Both the position numbers and the translations under genes were made by a program. From assembly GCA_949747935.1 (NCBI GenBank), contig CATKHE010000147.1, forward strand, positions 1-6,731: 6,731 bases of DNA. The letters are read 5' to 3'. Shown one piece after another: positions 1 through 6,134 of this stretch. The notes beneath the pieces were generated by a model. The model was not told the origin of the DNA, made no database searches, and saw only the letters and a list, made by a program, of their open reading frames with translations. Within the stretch, counting starts at the first letter, position 1. Each line of letters begins with the position of its first letter. The stretch is from an uncultured Eubacteriales bacterium (lineage in GTDB: Bacteria > Bacillota_A > Clostridia > Oscillospirales > Oscillospiraceae).

Positions 1-1338
1 AGCGGTCGGTGGGCAGAAGCAGGGTGTCGGCACCCGTCTCCACCGCCTCCCGGGTGAGCTGCTCCCGCAGCCGGGTGCAGTCCGAAGAGTGTGGGCAATA
101 TCCAGGCGGGGGACCATCAGCACAGCCAGGGCGGCCGCAATGAGACAGGTCACCGGCAGTCGGCGCAGGAGGGGGGCCGCCGTGTCGGCAGTGGCCAGCA
201 CCACCATGAACATGGGGAAATAATACATTCGATGGCCCATGGTATCGGTGAGGGCGAAGGGGAGCAGGGACAGGGGAGCGGCCAGCAGGATGAGCGCCCT
301 GCCCCAGCGGACTCGCCAGCTGGTCTCGTGCTGGACCAGCAGGGCGAGAAGCGGAAGCAGCCAGCACAGCAGAGAGACCAGCATCCACATGAGGCCCGTC
401 TCCAGGCCCCAGAAGTCCACCGAACCGGTCATGTAGAAGTGGAACGCCAGCGGCAGAACGCCCAGAGGGGTCAGGAGCCGCAGCGGGCCGCTCCATAGGG
501 CAAAGACGGTGAGCAGAGACAGTGGCAGGGCGGTTTGGACGCCCCGGAGAAAGCAGACGGGCAGCACCCGGCCGACGTACCAGCCCAGAGCCTTTTGAAT
601 GATGACGACCAGACTGTCCCCCGGCTGAAAAATCAGATTGCGCAGGCCGTGAATGGCAGAGCCACTGGATGCCAGATCCCGCACAACGCTGTTGCAGAAC
701 ATGGGGAGCATGGCCAGGGCCGCTCCCAGCAGGCAGGCGAAGAAGGGGAGGCGCAGTTCCCTGTTCCGCAGGGAGTAGAGGGCCAGGATCACGCTGCCCC
801 CCAGCACCAGGAGGGTCAGGTTTTCCACAAACATTCCAAGAGCCAGAGTAAATCCAAGCAGCAGTCCGCCCCAGGCCCGGGGATGTTTCCGTTCTCGCTC
901 CACTCTGCGCAAGGTCAGCAGCCAGAGCAGAAACAGCATGGCGGAAACACCATAAATACTGCAACCGGACACCCAGCCGTAGACCGACTGCCACATGATG
1001 TCAGACATGAGGAGGACGCAGCTGTTGCACAGCAGCAGGGCCGGGAGGAAATTTGTCCTCTCTCCCCGAGCGGCCAGCGCTGCCGACAGCACCGGAATCA
1101 GGAACATGGTTCCGCCGCCGATGACTGCCTTGCCCAGCTGGAAGCGGCACATAAGGATGGAGAAGAGATTCCCCACATAGCGGCCGTTGAGCAGGCCGCC
1201 CAGCCACCAGCGCAGTCCATCCTCCATCCCCCACTGAAAGTCGTCGATGGGGCTGTAGGGAATGCTCCAGGCGACAAACAGCCAGAAGGCCAGCAGAAGG
1301 GCCAGCACGGTCAAGGTGATTCTGCGTCGGGCAGTCAA
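1..1338 (-). CDS. Polytopic membrane protein, paralog C (DUF6056/GT-C-like); 3' end off window, apparent frameshift near the C-terminus
   Basis: This is the third tandem copy of a multi-pass membrane protein family. From the TTG at 1338 it reads without a stop to the window edge and aligns with paralog B almost without gaps over about 416 residues (38 of the first 60 residues identical by hand). Landmarks are a first membrane helix at about 8-27, IDD at 31-33 in the first outer loop, NGRYVGN at 51-57, FVENL at 170-174 and GHRMYYFP at 368-375. After about residue 416 homology jumps to another frame, where CTRLREQL matches CTQLREQL of paralog B, so one base appears to be missing near 78-112. 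The TTG start is preferred to the ATG at 1356 because the AGGAG lies 10 bases before the TTG and overlaps that ATG, and because the N-termini of B and C then align exactly. A glycosyltransferase-like role is inferred from the acidic loop and topology. Whether the copy is functional is uncertain. Confidence 0.8.
   Translation of the reverse strand, partial: MTARRRITLTVLALLLAFWLFVAWSIPYSPIDDFQWGMEDGLRWWLGGLLNGRYVGNLFSILMCRFQLGKAVIGGGTMFLIPVLSAALAARGERTNFLPALLLCNSCVLLMSDIMWQSVYGWVSGCSIYGVSAMLFLLWLLTLRRVERERKHPRAWGGLLLGFTLALGMFVENLTLLVLGGSVILALYSLRNRELRLPFFACLLGAALAMLPMFCNSVVRDLASSGSAIHGLRNLIFQPGDSLVVIIQKALGWYVGRVLPVCFLRGVQTALPLSLLTVFALWSGPLRLLTPLGVLPLAFHFYMTGSVDFWGLETGLMWMLVSLLCWLLPLLALLVQHETSWRVRWGRALILLAAPLSLLPFALTDTMGHRMYYFPMFMVVLATADTAAPLLRRLPVTCLIAAALAVLMVPRLDIAHTLRTAPGCGSSSPGRRWRRVPTPCFCPPTA
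78..112 (-). other. Apparent single-base frameshift in paralog C
   Basis: Codons of paralog C upstream of this stretch begin at positions divisible by 3. Downstream, the homologous reading (CTRLREQL, then ETGADTLLLPTDR, matching CTQLREQL and TGQDTLYLPTG of paralog B) begins at positions one base out of register. Adding one base anywhere here restores both the frame and the exact 17-residue spacing between the aligned Ala and Cys seen in paralog B. A run of five identical bases at 108-112 is one candidate site. The bases around 86-91 are another, because the upstream reading MVPRLDIAH still resembles MVP of paralog A. The shifted frame stays open to the window edge but reads as non-homologous sequence. 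Confidence 0.7.
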
Positions 1339-1348
1339 GGCAAACACA

Positions 1349-1354
1349 CTCCTC
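1349..1354 (-). promoter_or_regulatory. Ribosome binding site deciding a TTG start for paralog C
   Basis: GAGGAG on the minus strand lies 10 bases before the TTG at 1338. It overlaps the only nearby in-frame ATG (1356), which therefore cannot use it. The arrangement copies the one before paralog B, including the following GTGT-rich spacer, so TTG is the likely start. Confidence 0.75.
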
Positions 1355-1365
1355 ATTTGGTGACA

Positions 1366-2898
1366 TCAGTAGGGAAGAAGGGGCTCAAAGTCAACATAGG
1401 GGAGATAAGCGACCCGGTTTTCCCAGATTTCCGGGGGGATATCGGGCCAGGCCTCGAAGGAGCCGCCCCAGAGCACCACCAGCGTGATCCCCTCCGGGAG
1501 GCGGTAGAACCGGCGGAAGGCGTCAGCGGTCTCATCGAACCAGGGATTTCGGGGATAGCAGGTCTCATACCTGGACAGACCGGTGGGCAGATAGAGGGTG
1601 TCCTGTCCGGTTTGAATGGCCTCCTGAATCAGCTGCTCCCGCAGCTGTGTGCAGGCCAGGTTGCGGGTCAGCAGTCCGCTCCAGAGGAGCAGAAGAAGGG
1701 CCAGCCCGGCGGCCGAGAGTGCGGCGGAGGCGGGACGGCGCAGCAGAGGCAGGGCGGAGTCGGCCGCTGCGGCGATGAGCATCACCACAGGGAAAAAGGA
1801 CACCCGGAAGCCGGTGGTAGTGGTGAGGGCCAGGGGGAGGAGGGACAGGGGGGCGGAGAGGTAGAGCAGAAGCCGCCCCCACCGAATGCGCCAGCTCTCC
1901 CGCTGGACCAGCAGAGCGGGGACGGGGGTCAGCCAGCACAGGACGGCCAGGACCGGCAGCCCGGGGGCCTTCCAGCTTCCCGCCTGAACCGCCAGGAGGG
2001 AGAAAATCAGGGGCAGAACGCCCAGCATGGACAGGGGGCGCAGGGGGCCGTTCCAGTAGGCGCAGGCGGTAAGCAGAGCCAGAGGGAGGACGGCGCAGAG
2101 CCCTGAGCTGAGGGGGAAGGGCAGCAGTTGGGTGAAATACTGTCCGGCGATTTGAGCCAGGGCGGCGGCCAGACCCTCCTCCGGTGAGAAGGACAGCTCC
2201 CGCATATGCTGGATGGCGGAGCCGCTGTCCAGCACCTCCAGCACCACCCCGTTGAAAAGCATGGGGATTGCCGCCAGTACAGCCCCCAGCAGGCATGCGA
2301 GAAAGGGAGGGCGCAGCGCCCTGTCCCCCAGGGAGCAGAAGGCCAGAATGAGACAGGCGCCCAGGAGCAGCAGGGTGAGGTTTTCCACGAACATCCCCAG
2401 GGCCAGGGTGAGGGAAAAGAGCGGCACGGCCCAAAGCAAGGGCCGGCTCCGCTCCTCTTCCGCCCGCCGCAGGGCCAGCAGCCAGATCAGAAAAAACAGG
2501 GTGGACAAGCCATAGATGCTGAAGCCGGCCACCCAGCCGTAGATGGTCTGCCACATGCCCAGTGGGACGGTGAGAACGGCGGCGTGGCAGAACAGCAGGG
2601 CGGGCAGGAACCCCCTCCGATTGCCCCGGACAGCCAGCCAGGCCGCCAGGGTGGGGATCAAAAACATGGACGGCCCCATAATCAGAAGCTTTGCCGCCGG
2701 CCAGCGGCAAAGGACCACCGAAAACATGTTGCCCGCATACCGGCCGTTGGGGATGGCCTCCAGCCACCAGTGCAGTCCCTCCTCCAGACCCCATTGCAGG
2801 TCGTCGATGGCGCTGTAGGGGGTGCAGAAGGCGGCAGACATCCAGAAGGCGAGGAGAAGGGCCAGGACGGCCAGGGTGAGGGGACGTCTGGTTTTCAA
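1366..2898 (-). CDS. Polytopic membrane protein, paralog B (DUF6056/GT-C-like), TTG start
   Basis: A complete 510-residue integral membrane protein. It has a short basic N-terminus (MKTRR), a first helix at about 8-27, an outer loop with YSAIDD (28-33) and NGRYAGN (51-57), then helices at roughly 70-91, 97-117, 121-144, 153-191, 199-218, 266-282, 287-304, 313-331, 342-359, 367-385 and 391-410. FVENL (170-174) and GFRVSFFP (363-370) are shared with its neighbours. A soluble tail of about 95 residues follows, containing CYPRNPW (447-453) and WPDIPPEIWENR (484-495). An acidic pair after the first helix and about a dozen helices are typical of GT-C glycosyltransferases using lipid-linked sugars, and the pattern resembles DUF6056. 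Both assignments are inference without a profile search. The start is TTG, 9 bases after AAGGAG, with no ATG or GTG upstream in frame. It is the middle copy of the tandem set, 26 bases after A and 27 before C, and presumably co-transcribed. Confidence 0.9.
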   Translation of the reverse strand: MKTRRPLTLAVLALLLAFWMSAAFCTPYSAIDDLQWGLEEGLHWWLEAIPNGRYAGNMFSVVLCRWPAAKLLIMGPSMFLIPTLAAWLAVRGNRRGFLPALLFCHAAVLTVPLGMWQTIYGWVAGFSIYGLSTLFFLIWLLALRRAEEERSRPLLWAVPLFSLTLALGMFVENLTLLLLGACLILAFCSLGDRALRPPFLACLLGAVLAAIPMLFNGVVLEVLDSGSAIQHMRELSFSPEEGLAAALAQIAGQYFTQLLPFPLSSGLCAVLPLALLTACAYWNGPLRPLSMLGVLPLIFSLLAVQAGSWKAPGLPVLAVLCWLTPVPALLVQRESWRIRWGRLLLYLSAPLSLLPLALTTTTGFRVSFFPVVMLIAAAADSALPLLRRPASAALSAAGLALLLLLWSGLLTRNLACTQLREQLIQEAIQTGQDTLYLPTGLSRYETCYPRNPWFDETADAFRRFYRLPEGITLVVLWGGSFEAWPDIPPEIWENRVAYLPYVDFEPLLPY

Positions 2899-2907
2899 GG
2901 GGAAACA

Positions 2908-2913
2908 CTCCTT
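2908..2913 (-). promoter_or_regulatory. Ribosome binding site deciding a TTG start for paralog B
   Basis: A strong AAGGAG on the minus strand sits 9 bases before the TTG at 2898, inside the 26-base spacer after paralog A. The next in-frame Met is residue 20, inside the first membrane helix, so the TTG is the only start that fits both the binding site and the alignment with paralog A, which also begins MKTRR. Confidence 0.8.
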
Positions 2914-2924
2914 GCTGAACGTGA

Positions 2925-4478
2925 TTACCCGGGGGGAACGGGCAGGTCGGGGGTGAATTCGCCGTCCGGGTGGAGCTCAAGCCGGTTTTCCCACATCTCC
3001 GGCGGGACGTCGGGCCAGACCTCATAGGAGCCAGGTTCCAGCACGACGAGAGTCATGTCCATGGGCAGGCCGTACCGCTTGGCGTAGTAGTTGGCCCCCT
3101 CCGCGCTTCTGGGGTTGCGGGGGTACCACCAGGTGTTGTCGTAGCGGTCGCAGAGGATGACCAGGCTGTCGCTGTCCTCCCGCACTGCCTGACGCATCAG
3201 CGACCAGTTGGTCCAGCTGCAGCCCAAAACGGCGGCGCTTCGGTAGATCCAGGGGACCATCAGAGCGGCCGTCAGGACAGCCGCCATCCCCAGGCCGGGC
3301 TGCCGGGCGAACAGAGTGGCGGCGGCTTCCGCCGCCACAAGGGTGATCATAATCAGCGGGAAGTAGTAAAACCGCTCCCCCCACATGTTGGTGGCCGCCA
3401 CCGGGGCCAGGGACAGGGGGGCGGACAGATAGATCAGACAGCGGCCAAGCCTGTCCCGCCAGCTGTCTGCCTGAAGGAGCAGGGCCGACAGAGGCAGACC
3501 CCAGCACAGGCAGCAGACCAATACGGCGGGCAGGGTGTTGAAGGGGTGGCCGCTCCAGACATACCAGCCGAAGCCCAGGGGGAGCAGGCCCAGGGCGGCC
3601 AGAGGACGCAGGGGCCCCTTCCAGAAGGCGCAGGCGGTGAGAACCCCCATGGGCAGGGCAAACAGGGGGCAGAAGAGGAAGGTCTGCGGCAGAATATGGC
3701 CCAGATAGCGGCGCAGGATGGCGTACAGTGCCCCCACAGGCCCCGCACCCGGGTCGAAGGCCAGACCCCGCCGTCCCCCCAGAGAGAAGCCGGTCTGCAA
3801 CAGCTCCAGCACAAAGCTGTTGCAGAACATAAGGTAGAAGGCCACCATCGACCCGGCCAGGCAGGCCCAGAAGGGCAGGCGCAGGGAGCGGTCGCGGAGC
3901 CCCCACAGGGCCAGAAGCAGACTTGCCCCCAGGAACAGCAGGGAGAGGTTCTCGATAAACAGTCCCATGGCCAGCGACAGGAAAAACAGGACGGCGGACC
4001 ACAGCCACAGCCGCTCCCGGCACTTCTCTACATGGCGCAGGAGGAGCAGCCAGACCAGAAAGAACAGGGCCGACAGGGCGTAGTTGCCGAAGGCGGAAAC
4101 CCAGCCGTAGACGTCCCGCCACAGGGTCATGGGCATGGCCAGGATGACCGCGTTGCTCATGAGAAAGGCGGGAAGAAAGACGGGGGAAGCGGTGCCCTGT
4201 CCGTCCCGCACCGCCAGCAGGGCCATGAGGCAGGGAACGGCGAACATGCCGCCCCCCATAATCGCCGTTTTGACAAGGGAAGAACGGCACATGATAACCG
4301 CGAACAGGTTGCCCACATACCGGCTGTTCAGCACCCCGCTGCGCCACCAGTAGACCCCGATGTCGATGCCCCACTGCCGGTCGTCGATCAGGCTGTAGTG
4401 GGCGGCCAGGCCGGTCAGGAACCAGAAGCCGAAGACGACCAGCAGGACGGCAAAGGTCCATGTGCGGCGTGTTTTCAT
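2925..4478 (-). CDS. Polytopic membrane protein, paralog A (DUF6056/GT-C-like)
   Basis: First of three tandem paralogs, 517 residues. The ATG at 4478 is chosen over an in-frame upstream start at 4559 because it follows AGGAG by 10 bases, gives the MKTRR N-terminus shared with paralog B, and avoids running into the preceding gene. Landmarks are helix 1 at about 8-27, YSLIDD (28-33), NSRYVGN (51-57, with Ser where B and C have Gly), FIENL (174-178), GERFYYFP (367-374) and a soluble tail from about residue 425 with WYPRNP (451-456) and WPDVPPEMWENR (488-499). It shares 28 of the first 60 residues with paralog B, so it is the more diverged copy. The loop at about 220-270 differs strongly among the copies and could set substrate choice. 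The fold and acidic loop suggest a membrane glycosyltransferase of GT-C or DUF6056 type; the substrate cannot be told from the sequence. It lies 40 bases after the DUF1846 gene and is probably read from the same promoter. Confidence 0.9.
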   Translation of the reverse strand: MKTRRTWTFAVLLVVFGFWFLTGLAAHYSLIDDRQWGIDIGVYWWRSGVLNSRYVGNLFAVIMCRSSLVKTAIMGGGMFAVPCLMALLAVRDGQGTASPVFLPAFLMSNAVILAMPMTLWRDVYGWVSAFGNYALSALFFLVWLLLLRHVEKCRERLWLWSAVLFFLSLAMGLFIENLSLLFLGASLLLALWGLRDRSLRLPFWACLAGSMVAFYLMFCNSFVLELLQTGFSLGGRRGLAFDPGAGPVGALYAILRRYLGHILPQTFLFCPLFALPMGVLTACAFWKGPLRPLAALGLLPLGFGWYVWSGHPFNTLPAVLVCCLCWGLPLSALLLQADSWRDRLGRCLIYLSAPLSLAPVAATNMWGERFYYFPLIMITLVAAEAAATLFARQPGLGMAAVLTAALMVPWIYRSAAVLGCSWTNWSLMRQAVREDSDSLVILCDRYDNTWWYPRNPRSAEGANYYAKRYGLPMDMTLVVLEPGSYEVWPDVPPEMWENRLELHPDGEFTPDLPVPPG

Positions 4479-4487
4479 AATGAAACA

Positions 4488-4493
4488 TCTCCT
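4488..4493 (-). promoter_or_regulatory. Ribosome binding site for paralog A
   Basis: AGGAGA on the minus strand lies 10 bases before the ATG at 4478, within the 40-base gap after the DUF1846 stop codon. It settles the start against the longer in-frame alternative at 4559. No hairpin with a T-run is visible in this gap, so read-through from the upstream gene is expected. Confidence 0.75.
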
Positions 4494-4518
4494 GTCCGGA
4501 ACGGCCCTGCGCCGCCCC

Positions 4519-6006
4519 TTATCTGTGGTACAGCTGATTGGTCTGATACTTGGGCTCACAGGTGAACTGGAGGCCCAGCTTTTTATAGGTGTTGGCGTCT
4601 GCCGGGGAGAGGATCACCGAGCAGTGGGCCTGACAGCCCTTGAGGGCGGCCAGCTGTTCCAGCGCCCGGGCGGCCTTGGAGTCCAGATTGGCGGAGGCGG
4701 CCAGGGCGATGAGCACCTCGTCGCTGTGGAGCCGGGGATTGGCGGAGCCCAGATACTCCACCTTGACGGTCTGGATAGGCTCAATGGCGGACTGGGCGAT
4801 GAGATGGACGCCGTGTCCCCCCGCCCCGGACAGATACTTCAGTGCGTTGAGCAGGGCGGCGGCGGAACAGCCCATCAGCTCGGAGGTCTTGCCGTCCACC
4901 ATGGTGCCGTCGGAGAGCTGAATGGCCATGGCGGGCTCGCCGGTGGCCTCAGCCAGCTCATTGGCCCGGTGCACCACGGGGCGGATGTCCGCCGTAATCC
5001 CGGCCTGCTGCATGAGCAGCTCCAGCTTATACACCGCACTGTCCGAGCCCTTGCCCTGGCGGCGGTCGCACAGAGCGTCGTAGTACCGGCGGATGATCTC
5101 CTGCTTCGCCGCCTCCTGGCAGGCCTCATCGTCAAAGATGCAGTTTCCGGCCATATTTACCCCCATGTCGGTGGGGGACTGATAGGGACAGGCGCCGGTG
5201 ATTTTTTCAAACATGGCGGCCAGCACGGGGAAGACCTCCACATCCCGATTGTAATTGACAGTGGTCTCGCCGTAGGCCTGGAGGTGGAAGGGATCGATCA
5301 TGTTCACGTCGTCCAGGTCGGCGGTGGCCGCCTCATAGGCCAGATTGACCGGGTGCTTCAACGGCAGGTTCCAGATGGGGAAGGTCTCAAACTTGGCATA
5401 GCCGGCTACCACCCCACGCTTGTGTTCATGGTAGAGCTGGCTGAGACAGGTGGCCATTTTTCCGCTGCCCGGACCGGGGGCGGTGACTACCACCAGGGGG
5501 TGGCTGGTCTCAATGTACTCGTTGCGGCCATAGCCCTCGTCGCTGACGATCCTGGCGATGTTGTGGGGATAGCCCTCAATGGGGTAGTGGCGGTAGACCT
5601 TCAGGCCCAGGCCCTCCAGCCGGGCCTGGAAGGCATCGGCGGCGGGCTGGCCGGTGTAGCGGGTGACCACCACGCTGCCCACGTACAGCCCCCGGCCCCG
5701 GAACTGGTCGATGAGCCGGAGCACGTCGCTGTCGTAGGTGATACCCAGGTCCCCACGGACCTTGTTCTTCTCAATGTCCCCGGCGTTGATGGCGATGATG
5801 ATCTCCGCCTTGTCCCGCAGCTGCTCCAGCATCCTCAGCTTGCTGTCCGGCTCGAAGCCGGGGAGCACCCGGCTGGCGTGGTAGTCGTCGAAAAGCTTGC
5901 CGCCGAACTCCAGATAGAGCTTGCCGCCGAACTGGGCGATGCGCTCCCGGATGTGCTGGGACTGGGTCGCCAGATACTTTTCGTTGTCAAAGCCTGCTTG
6001 GGCCAT
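4519..6006 (-). CDS. DUF1846 (UPF0371) family protein
   Basis: A complete soluble protein of 495 residues, the usual length of the DUF1846 family, which is widespread in Firmicutes and Actinobacteria and has no firmly assigned function that I know of. Recognisable family segments are KLYLEFGGKLFDDYHASRVLPGF (starting at 29), the stretch from INAGDIEKNKVRGDLG, a glycine-rich loop APGPGSGKMATCLSQ (176-190), NMAGNCIFDDEACQEAAKQE (284-303) and NPRLHSDEVLIALAASA (423-439). The GPGSGKM loop resembles a phosphate-binding loop and suggests nucleotide or phosphate binding, but it does not match a strict Walker A motif and this is inference. The ATG at 6006 follows AAAGGGAG by 9 bases. No signal peptide or membrane segment is seen, so the protein is probably cytoplasmic. 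It is the first gene after a clear promoter and is followed at 40 bases by the membrane paralogs, so it probably leads their transcript. The family call is firm; the biochemical role is open. Confidence 0.95.
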   Translation of the reverse strand: MAQAGFDNEKYLATQSQHIRERIAQFGGKLYLEFGGKLFDDYHASRVLPGFEPDSKLRMLEQLRDKAEIIIAINAGDIEKNKVRGDLGITYDSDVLRLIDQFRGRGLYVGSVVVTRYTGQPAADAFQARLEGLGLKVYRHYPIEGYPHNIARIVSDEGYGRNEYIETSHPLVVVTAPGPGSGKMATCLSQLYHEHKRGVVAGYAKFETFPIWNLPLKHPVNLAYEAATADLDDVNMIDPFHLQAYGETTVNYNRDVEVFPVLAAMFEKITGACPYQSPTDMGVNMAGNCIFDDEACQEAAKQEIIRRYYDALCDRRQGKGSDSAVYKLELLMQQAGITADIRPVVHRANELAEATGEPAMAIQLSDGTMVDGKTSELMGCSAAALLNALKYLSGAGGHGVHLIAQSAIEPIQTVKVEYLGSANPRLHSDEVLIALAASANLDSKAARALEQLAALKGCQAHCSVILSPADANTYKKLGLQFTCEPKYQTNQLYHR

Positions 6007-6015
6007 AGTCCTCGT

Positions 6016-6023
6016 CTCCCTTT
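6016..6023 (-). promoter_or_regulatory. Ribosome binding site for the DUF1846 gene
   Basis: AAAGGGAG on the minus strand ends 9 bases before the ATG at 6006, which supports that start. A second purine patch (GAGG) closer to the ATG is too near to be the main site. Confidence 0.7.
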
Positions 6024-6049
6024 CTCTCTTTCAACTTGGCAATCATTAC

Positions 6050-6079
6050 ATTTTACATCGTTGAGGGGGAAAGCGTCAA
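6050..6079 (-). promoter_or_regulatory. Sigma-A-type promoter for the DUF1846 and paralog operon
   Basis: On the minus strand TTGACG (6074-6079) is separated by 18 bases from TAAAAT (6050-6055). Each box has five of six consensus bases. The expected transcription start is near 6043, giving a leader of roughly 37 bases before the ATG at 6006. The promoter sits just downstream of the terminator of the preceding gene, as expected for a separate unit. It is the only good promoter I see for the four genes to its left. Confidence 0.75.
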
Positions 6080-6091
6080 GGGGGCAAACGC

Positions 6092-6126
6092 AAAAATACC
6101 CCCGGAGGGCAGCCGCTCTCCGGGGG
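6092..6126 (-). terminator. Intrinsic terminator after the EIIC-like gene
   Basis: The arms 6099-6107 and 6118-6126 pair perfectly over 9 bases (CCCCCGGAG with CTCCGGGGG). The stem can extend inward by three more pairs, one a G-T wobble, leaving a four-base loop at 6111-6114. Read on the minus strand the hairpin is followed by TATTTTTG, a short T-run. It begins 8 bases after the stop codon of the EIIC-like gene and separates it from the DUF1846 promoter. Confidence 0.9.
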
Positions 6127-6134
6127 TCAGACTG

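Noticed and set aside
86..112. Programmed ribosomal frameshift in paralog C
   Set aside because: No typical slippery heptamer with downstream structure was recognised, and paralogs A and B are made without any shift, so mutation or sequence error is simpler.
1354..1356. ATG as start of paralog C, adding six residues
   Set aside because: The ribosome binding site overlaps this codon, and the alignment with paralog B begins at the TTG at 1338.
1565..3025. Minus-strand open frame of 486 codons overlapping paralog B
   Set aside because: Pro/Arg/Gly-rich out-of-frame reading of paralog B. The frame of B gives membrane helices and aligns with A and C.
3022..4488. Minus-strand open frame of 488 codons overlapping paralog A, with an ATG inside its ribosome binding region
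   Set aside because: Out-of-frame reading without homology to the paralogs; the ATG overlaps the AGGAG used by paralog A.
4479..4559. Upstream in-frame start adding 27 residues to paralog A
   Set aside because: It would overlap the end of the DUF1846 gene, adds a non-conserved arginine-rich stretch, and ignores the binding site 10 bases before 4478.
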